From: CAZFAP01 sp964516325
Lineage (GTDB): Bacteria; Auribacterota; JABMQX01
Length of the DNA stretch: 11,696 nucleotides
Direction of reading: 5' to 3'
Assembly: GCA_964516325.1 (NCBI GenBank)
Contig: CAZFAP010000154.1
Location: forward strand, 1 to 11,696
The position numbers were made by a program, and so were the translations under genes. Shown here piece after piece: positions 6,391 to 11,696 of the stretch (the first letter of the stretch is position 1; each line of letters starts with the position of its first letter). The notes under the pieces are model-generated. The model did not search any database. It was not told the DNA's origin and saw only the letters and a list, made by a program, of their open reading frames with translations.

Positions 6391-6436
6391 CGGGGGCGAG
6401 ACGCCCCCGAGACAGCCGGCAAGATGCGGGCGGTGC
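6391..6436 (+). repeat. GAGAC-loop hairpin repeat, copy 3
   Basis: CGGGGGC (6391-6397) and GCCCCCG (6403-6409) close on GAGAC. After 8 bases the tail GGCAAGATGCGGGCGGTGC (6418-6436) corresponds to the tails of copies 1 and 2. The stem bases differ from the other copies, but pairing is kept. Confidence 0.65.
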
Positions 6437-6628
6437 AAGCAGGCTTCGCCCTCCCACCCACGGCATCCCCGACCGAAGGCCGCCGCACCGGGGTAAGTGC
6501 AGGTAAGACAGCCCAATGTTGGCGCCCAGGGACTGATTCGCGCGAACGCAACTCACCGGCCGCCGGCCCTGCCCCCGATACGCGGCCGGACCGAGGACGT
6601 TTGGGGTCTGGCGTCGGCGAGGGAGATG

Positions 6629-6658
6629 TGGTACAATACATGCAAAGTAGTTGTACCA
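6629..6658 (+). promoter_or_regulatory. Inverted repeat overlapping an extended -10, upstream of the LTD/CotH gene
   Basis: TGGTACAA (6629-6636) and TTGTACCA (6651-6658) are perfect 8-base inverted repeats around a 14-base spacer. The left arm plus the next base reads TGGTACAAT, an extended -10 (TGn then TACAAT, 5 of 6). No good -35 is visible, as would fit an activated or extended -10 promoter. If used, transcription starts near 6643 with a leader of about 185 bases. The arms could be an operator or a hairpin. Confidence 0.4.
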
Positions 6659-6662
6659 TAGG

Positions 6663-6828
6663 CCAGTGAAAGGCGCCTTTGCCAGTGGCGGATTGCCGAA
6701 GGCGTGAGAGCCGTTCTTGAGCGCAGGACGGTTTTTGCACGGCAGGATTTCCTGGAAGGAGTGAAGGCGCGGAGGGCGACGACTTGGACTCCATATATCT
6801 CTGTTGTCGAAACCTGAAGGAACTTTGG
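6663..6828 (+). other. Possible structured leader of the LTD/CotH gene
   Basis: It begins with the direct repeat CCAGTG (6663-6668 and 6682-6687) around the perfect 12-base palindrome AAAGGCGCCTTT (6669-6680). GC-rich stretches and a small CAGGA/TCCTG stem follow. I do not recognise a known riboswitch. Confidence 0.3.
6817..6821 (+). promoter_or_regulatory. Ribosome binding site of the LTD/CotH gene
   Basis: AAGGA lies 7 bases before the ATG at 6829. With the signal peptide that follows it fixes this start. Confidence 0.6.
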
Positions 6829-9800
6829 ATGAAAAAGTTAGCAGCAGTCGTCGTCTTCACCGCAAGCGTCCTTCTGGGACTCGCGGTCTCTTCCGCAGCG
6901 AACGCCCTTACGGGGGAGTCTCCCATTGTCATCCACGAGATCATGTACAACCCGCCGGATGACGCCAGAGAATATGTGGAGGTCTATAACTGCGGATACG
7001 GACCGGTTGACGTGAGCAATTGGCGGTTTAGCACCGGGATAGATTTCACGTTTCCGCCGGGGACGACTCTGGACGAAGGCGATTACTTGGTCGTCTGCAA
7101 AGACCAGGACTACATTCGCTTCAGTTACGCCATCACTAATGTTGTCGGCAATTTCGACGGGAATCTTGCCAACGAGGGCGAGAGGGTGCGGCTGGTCAAC
7201 TCGGTGGGGATGGTGATGGACGAGGTGTGGTACGAGGGGAGAAATCCGTGGCCGGCGTCGCCGAATGGGACGGGGTACTCGCTGGAATTGCGGAATCCTT
7301 CTCTCGACGGCGAGCTGGCGTCTTCGTGGTTTGGAAGCCTCGCTTATCTTGGGACACCCGGGGCGGTGAACAGCGTGTTTCGGGATGAAGGCGCGGAGGC
7401 GGTGTCGCTGATCAAGCCGGGAGACGAGTGGCGGTTCTTCCGCGGGAAAACGGACCCCTCCCCTACTCCAGAAGAATGGCGGCAGGTGGATTTTGTTGAC
7501 GCTCCTTGGGAGAAGGGGCCGTCGGGATTCGGGATGGGGGACAACGACGATGCGACAATTCTCTCGGACATGCAAAATAGCTACTACACCGTGTATGTCA
7601 GGAAGGAGTTCACAGTCACCAGCATTTCGGCAGTCAGGAATTTGAGACTGACGATTGATTACGATGACGGATTCGTGGCGTATGTCAACGGGGTGGAGCA
7701 GGCTCGACGAGGACTCGGAGAGCCGGGAAGCGCGGTCTCGCGCACGACGACGGCGGCTTCGCACGAGGCGGGGACGGCGGAGAGCTTTGATCTGGGAAGA
7801 TTGCCTGGGCTACTGCGAAGCGACAAGAACGTTCTGGCGATCGAGTGCCACAATGAATCGCTGACGAATGGGGACCTCTCGCTGATTCCTTCGCTGGAGG
7901 CCGATTATTCGGCGGCAGTCGTCCTGATAAACGAGTTTCAGTGCGAGCCGGAGGCGTGGGTAGAATTGCACAATCCCTCCACGACGGCTCTCGACATTGG
8001 AGGCTATTTCCTTACGGACGACCCGACGGACCCGGCGAAGTACCGCATTCCGAGCCCGACGATGATTGAGGGCGGGGGATTTGCGGCGTTTGGCAACGAC
8101 GATCTGTGGTTTCTGATGCCGCTGGAAGGCGGGGGAATTTACCTGGCGGCGCCGGATGGGAGCACGCTGATTGATGCATTTACCTATGGGGAGCAGCAGT
8201 CCGGAATGTCGTATGGGCGGTATCCGGACGGGACGGACAACTGGTACTTTTTGGCGACGCCGACGAGAGGGCAGCCGAATAGGGCGGTCTTCCGAAACGA
8301 TGTCATCATCAATGAGATTATGTACCATCCTCTCCCGGGGCATGAGGAGGAGGAATACGTCGAGCTATTCAATCGCGGAGAAGAGACGGTCACGCTGGAC
8401 GGCTGGGAATTGAGGGGGGCGATCCGGTTTGCGTTTCCGCAGGGGGTATCCATTGAGCCGGGGCATTACCTCGTCGTTGCGAGGTCGTTGCTGGCGGTTT
8501 CGTCGAGGTATGGGATCAGCGGAGTGCTTGGCGACTTTTCCGGGAGGCTGAGGAATTATGGCGAGAAGATAGTTCTCCTCGATGCGCTGGGGAATCCTGC
8601 GGACATCGTTCGCTATGCGGACGACCCGCCGTGGCCAGCGGAGGCGGACGGTTTGGGGCCATCGCTGGAGCTGACGCATCCGGAGTTGGACAACAGCTTC
8701 GGAGAGCTCTGGTCGGTTAGCGACCCAGAAACGGCGCCCGCAGGCACGCCCGGAAACCCGAACAGCACGTTCGGGATAAGCATTGCGCCGGCTATCGTGC
8801 AGACCCGCCATTCGCCCGCAATTCCGGCGTCGGCACAGACCATGAGGGTCACGACGAGGGCGATTGATGATGGGGCGGTCGTGGGTATGAGCCTCTTTTA
8901 CAGAAGGGACGGGGAGCCGCAGTTCGTGGAAATCGGGATGGTGAGGAAGGGGATGGGGTCTCCAAAAGACGAGGTTTATGAGGCACAGATTCCGGGGCAA
9001 GGGGGCGGGACCAAAATCGAGTTTTATATTCGGGCTACGGACAACGCGTCGAAGGTGTCGCTGTTCCCCGCGGAAGCTCCGACGAAAACCTGCCTCTATT
9101 TGGTGGATGACGCCAGCGAACCGGCGGATATTCCTCTGTACAGGGTGCTCATGACGAACGCCAACTACACCGAGTTGATCACCCGGAGTGTTGACAGCGA
9201 CGTGCTGCTGGATGCGACGTTCATCTGCGGGGATGAGGTGCGGTACAACGTAGGCATCCGTTACAGGGGGTTCGGCTCACGACATGTCGCCCGCAACCTG
9301 ATGTCTTACCGGATCGATTTTAGCGACTGCGAGCCTTTCGGGAGCATTCGGGAGTTAAACCTCAACGGGCAGAACCCGAGCAGCCAGTGGATGGGCTGGG
9401 ACGGGCTTCGGCGAGCAGGGCTTCCCTACGGCACGACGAGATGGGTCAACCTCAAGATTAATGACGCCTCTCAGGGGCTGAGGATTCAGGTGGAGGGAGT
9501 GGACGAGGACTATTTGCGGAGGGTCTTTCCGGAAGATTCCTCGGGCAATCTTTACCGTGGCGACTGGCACACTAACAGCCCCGATGAGACGCATAACCCG
9601 AAGCGTGCGGGCGCCGACCTTTCCTACCGGGGCGAGAATCCCGACTATTACCGTCCGTGGTACTGGAAGCGGACCAACGAGGTCGAGGACGACTATTCCG
9701 ACGTCATCCAACTGTGTTACGTGTTCGATAGGACGACCACTCCTTCGGACGCCGATTTCGAGCAGCGGGTCAGCGAGCTGATCAACGTCGAGGAGTGGAT

Positions 9801-11696
9801 CACCTACTTCGCCATAAACAACTGCTTTAACAACAGGGAGGGGGCGATCTACCTCCAGGCGGGAGATGATTATTATATCTACCACTACCCGGTGGACGGG
9901 AAGTGGTATCTCATTCCATGGGACCTCGACAATATCCTCAACGATCCGACCGAGAGCATCTTCTGCCAGACGCTGCCTTCGATCGTTCGGCTCCTTTCGA
10001 TACCGAGTTTCCGCTTGATGTACATGCGCAAGCTTCTGCACATGCTGGATTACGAGTTCTCGGAACGGCAGATGTTTCCCGCGATTGACAGTCTCAAGGG
10101 AAAATTCGCCGATGCGACGCTTCAGGGATACAAGAACGTCGTCACCGCGAGAATTGCCGACATCCGCAGCCAAATCATAACGGAGCTGACAATTTCGCCT
10201 CCGGAGCTGGGGACAGAATACATCCGACCGGGAGACGAATGGATGTTTCTCCGGGGGAAGGACCACCCGAGTGACCCGCCCGACCTCTGGAAAGAGTTGG
10301 ACTTCGTTGACAGCGGGTGGGAGAAGGGACCGAGCGGGTTCGGATACGGCGACAACGACGACGCGACTCAGCTCAACGACATGCGCTATAACTACTACAG
10401 CGTCTATATCCGAAAGGAGTTCTACCTTTCCTCCATTGACAATATCGGCGCGCTGGAGCTGGTGGTGGATTACGACGACGGCTTCATCGCTTATCTGAAC
10501 GGGGGAGACAAGGTTGCCAACGGCAACATGCGCGATGAACCGACCTATTACAACTCCCCGGCGAGAGACTCCAACCATGAAGCCGGAACGCCCGAAGTGT
10601 TCGACCTCACCCGGCACATCGGCAAGCTCAGGGTCGGCAAAAACGTCCTGGCTCTGGAAGGGCACAACGGCGCCATAGATAGCGGGGACCTCTCCCTCAT
10701 TCCGACCCTCCGAAGCAAAGCACAGGTCGTTCAGAATAGTGGAAGGTGGATTGTGCGGCGGGCAGACCTGACTCTCTCCGGAACAACTCCCGTTCTCCTT
10801 ACCGAGCAGGTCACCGTTAACGGTATGTCAGCGAACTACGACCCCGGGCAGGGGACGTGGTCTTACCCGATTGTGCTTTCACCGGGGACAAACGAGTTTA
10901 CGGTGATTGCGAGGGGGGCGGGTGGATTGACCGTTGATAGCAAGACCGTGACGATTGTGTACATCCCACCGGAACGGGTTGTGGGCGGCGAGCTTAGCGG
11001 GAGCTCCGTCTGGACGAAAGAACCGAGCCAGTACCTGATTTCCGGAACTGTTGTTGTCCCGGTCGGCTCGAACCTGACGATTGAGCCGGGGACTGAGGTG
11101 ATGCTGGCAAACGGACAATCGCTCGTCGTTATGGGCACGCTCCTGGCGAACGGGACGGAAGCCGAGCCTGTCGTCTTCACACGATACGCGGACGGGGAGA
11201 GCTGGGGAAGCCTTGCGTTCGAGGATTCGCTGGGGAGCAAACTGAGTCATTGCGTCGTGGAGTATTCGTCAAGCGGCGGGTCCTACGGTGGAACGAATTA
11301 TGCCGGAGGTGTCGCTGTTGTCGGAGGTGACCTTGATGTGGACGGATGTCTGTTCAGGAAGCTCCCGGATGGGAGTCCGACAGCGGAAGGAGACGCTATT
11401 GACATATCGGGTGGGGGTGTCGCGCAAGTCCGGAACAGCCAGTTCGTTTCCATCGGTGCGGGCGTGCACACGGATCGCAGCTACGTCCTCGTCGAGAATT
11501 GTCTGTTTTCGGACGCCCGCGGGAGCGGGAACGACCCTGTGGACGTCAACGGTGTGTCCGCGCTCACGCCCGTGGTGAGAAACAACCTCATCGTGGGTTC
11601 GCAGGATGATGGTGTTGACATGGACGGGTCAGCGCCGTTGGTCACCGGGAACCTCATTTATTCCTGCGCGGGAAAGGGGATTTCCGTCGGAAGCGC
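6829..11696 (+). CDS. Giant secreted LTD/CotH/beta-helix protein, 3' end beyond the window
   Basis: 1622 codons without a stop, running off the window end. Signal peptide 1-26 (MKKLAAVVVF..., cut after ANA). Lamin-tail domain 1 (~32-180, IVIHEIMYNPP...EYVEVYN). Module A (~190-360: GDEW.FFRGK, EKGPSGFG.GDNDDAT, DYDDGF, NVLAIE.HN), a beta-sandwich likely of galactose-binding type. Lamin-tail domain 2 (~366-484, VLINEFQCEPEAWVELHNPS) and 3 (~492-640, VIINEIMYHPLPG...EYVELFN). An Ig-like linker (~650-755). A CotH-kinase-like domain (~765-1115) with VGIRYRGFGSR (808-818), WVNLKIND (872-879), VEGVDEDYL, YFAINN and the family hallmark IPWDLD (1029-1034). A second module A (~1125-1297). An Ig-like domain (~1318-1380). 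From ~1385 right-handed beta-helix repeats (IEPGTEVMLANG, VENCLFSD, VRNNLIVGSQDDGVDMDG, VTGNLIYSCAGKGI). By family knowledge CotH-like domains can be protein kinases and lamin-tail domains occur in exported proteins. I infer a surface or secreted protein; the C-terminal anchor is not in view. Confidence 0.9.
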   Translation, partial: MKKLAAVVVFTASVLLGLAVSSAANALTGESPIVIHEIMYNPPDDAREYVEVYNCGYGPVDVSNWRFSTGIDFTFPPGTTLDEGDYLVVCKDQDYIRFSYAITNVVGNFDGNLANEGERVRLVNSVGMVMDEVWYEGRNPWPASPNGTGYSLELRNPSLDGELASSWFGSLAYLGTPGAVNSVFRDEGAEAVSLIKPGDEWRFFRGKTDPSPTPEEWRQVDFVDAPWEKGPSGFGMGDNDDATILSDMQNSYYTVYVRKEFTVTSISAVRNLRLTIDYDDGFVAYVNGVEQARRGLGEPGSAVSRTTTAASHEAGTAESFDLGRLPGLLRSDKNVLAIECHNESLTNGDLSLIPSLEADYSAAVVLINEFQCEPEAWVELHNPSTTALDIGGYFLTDDPTDPAKYRIPSPTMIEGGGFAAFGNDDLWFLMPLEGGGIYLAAPDGSTLIDAFTYGEQQSGMSYGRYPDGTDNWYFLATPTRGQPNRAVFRNDVIINEIMYHPLPGHEEEEYVELFNRGEETVTLDGWELRGAIRFAFPQGVSIEPGHYLVVARSLLAVSSRYGISGVLGDFSGRLRNYGEKIVLLDALGNPADIVRYADDPPWPAEADGLGPSLELTHPELDNSFGELWSVSDPETAPAGTPGNPNSTFGISIAPAIVQTRHSPAIPASAQTMRVTTRAIDDGAVVGMSLFYRRDGEPQFVEIGMVRKGMGSPKDEVYEAQIPGQGGGTKIEFYIRATDNASKVSLFPAEAPTKTCLYLVDDASEPADIPLYRVLMTNANYTELITRSVDSDVLLDATFICGDEVRYNVGIRYRGFGSRHVARNLMSYRIDFSDCEPFGSIRELNLNGQNPSSQWMGWDGLRRAGLPYGTTRWVNLKINDASQGLRIQVEGVDEDYLRRVFPEDSSGNLYRGDWHTNSPDETHNPKRAGADLSYRGENPDYYRPWYWKRTNEVEDDYSDVIQLCYVFDRTTTPSDADFEQRVSELINVEEWITYFAINNCFNNREGAIYLQAGDDYYIYHYPVDGKWYLIPWDLDNILNDPTESIFCQTLPSIVRLLSIPSFRLMYMRKLLHMLDYEFSERQMFPAIDSLKGKFADATLQGYKNVVTARIADIRSQIITELTISPPELGTEYIRPGDEWMFLRGKDHPSDPPDLWKELDFVDSGWEKGPSGFGYGDNDDATQLNDMRYNYYSVYIRKEFYLSSIDNIGALELVVDYDDGFIAYLNGGDKVANGNMRDEPTYYNSPARDSNHEAGTPEVFDLTRHIGKLRVGKNVLALEGHNGAIDSGDLSLIPTLRSKAQVVQNSGRWIVRRADLTLSGTTPVLLTEQVTVNGMSANYDPGQGTWSYPIVLSPGTNEFTVIARGAGGLTVDSKTVTIVYIPPERVVGGELSGSSVWTKEPSQYLISGTVVVPVGSNLTIEPGTEVMLANGQSLVVMGTLLANGTEAEPVVFTRYADGESWGSLAFEDSLGSKLSHCVVEYSSSGGSYGGTNYAGGVAVVGGDLDVDGCLFRKLPDGSPTAEGDAIDISGGGVAQVRNSQFVSIGAGVHTDRSYVLVENCLFSDARGSGNDPVDVNGVSALTPVVRNNLIVGSQDDGVDMDGSAPLVTGNLIYSCAGKGISVGS

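Larger units (their letters stand above)
5897..6828. other. Divergent intergenic region, about 930 bases, no credible gene
   Basis: It separates the minus-strand TIR operon from the plus-strand LTD/CotH gene. Contents: a possible TIR promoter (6023-6052); two GAGAC-loop hairpin repeats (6126-6174 and 6391-6436); an inverted repeat overlapping an extended -10 (6629-6658); and a leader with a 12-base palindrome (6663-6828). A 325-codon minus-strand frame crosses it, but it is low-complexity, Pro/Arg-rich, and overlaps the start of the LTD/CotH gene. No RNA gene was recognised. Confidence 0.65.

Noticed and set aside
5973..6950. 325-codon minus-strand frame across the divergent intergenic region
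   Set aside because: It overlaps the signal peptide of the LTD/CotH gene on the other strand, crosses two hairpin repeats, and has a Pro/Arg/Ser-rich composition without domains.
8365..9000. Minus-strand frames opposite the lamin-tail region (also 6838-7764 and 7810-8343)
   Set aside because: Arg/Pro-rich, low-complexity antisense frames of a gene with clear sense-strand domains.
9355..10665. 436-codon minus-strand frame
   Set aside because: It lies opposite the CotH domain and second module A. Its length follows from G/C-ending codons on the sense strand, and it shows no recognisable domain.

Overview
The window is GC-rich, bacterial and chromosomal in character. It has five protein genes separated by long, repeat-laden intergenic stretches. 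The gene mix is a very large secreted lamin-tail/CotH/beta-helix protein, a plant-like TIR-NB-ARC-TPR protein, a short S26 signal peptidase with a small membrane-anchored partner, and a secreted HEAT-repeat protein. Together with modular intergenic hairpin repeats this suggests a large-genome uncultured bacterium of the Planctomycetes/PVC or a neighbouring candidate-phylum type. That placement is inference; the window has no rRNA or other marker gene to settle it.

Layout. Minus strand, 66-1118: an exported HEAT-repeat protein with its own plausible extended -10 promoter at 1229-1257. 1119-2219: about 1.1 kb with no credible gene. It holds a GAGAC-loop hairpin repeat, a 'cacaaagacacgaag' type hairpin flanked by a split direct repeat, a near-consensus minus-strand promoter (1886-1914) with no real gene after it, and a nested hairpin. 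Minus strand, 5896 to 2220: three genes in a row. These are a TIR-NB-ARC-TPR STAND protein (5896-3284), a type I signal peptidase (3214-2714) and a membrane-anchored NTF2/SnoaL-like protein (2720-2220). The last two overlap by 7 bases. 5897-6828: about 930 bases without a gene, holding two more GAGAC-loop repeats and the divergent control regions. Plus strand, 6829 to the window end: an open frame of at least 1622 codons, still open at the edge, encoding the secreted LTD/CotH/beta-helix protein.

How they fit together. The signal peptidase and its partner are probably translated together and act at the membrane; the HEAT and LTD/CotH proteins are plausible secreted clients. The TIR-NB-ARC-TPR protein has the plan of a prokaryotic NLR: a TIR NAD-cleaving effector, a nucleotide switch, and a repeat sensor. 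It is the best candidate here for a defence or regulated-death function. Its sensor contains two back-to-back identical 126-bp repeat units, so it appears to be changing in length now. Whether the signal peptidase pair belongs functionally to the TIR gene or is simply its neighbour cannot be told from one window.
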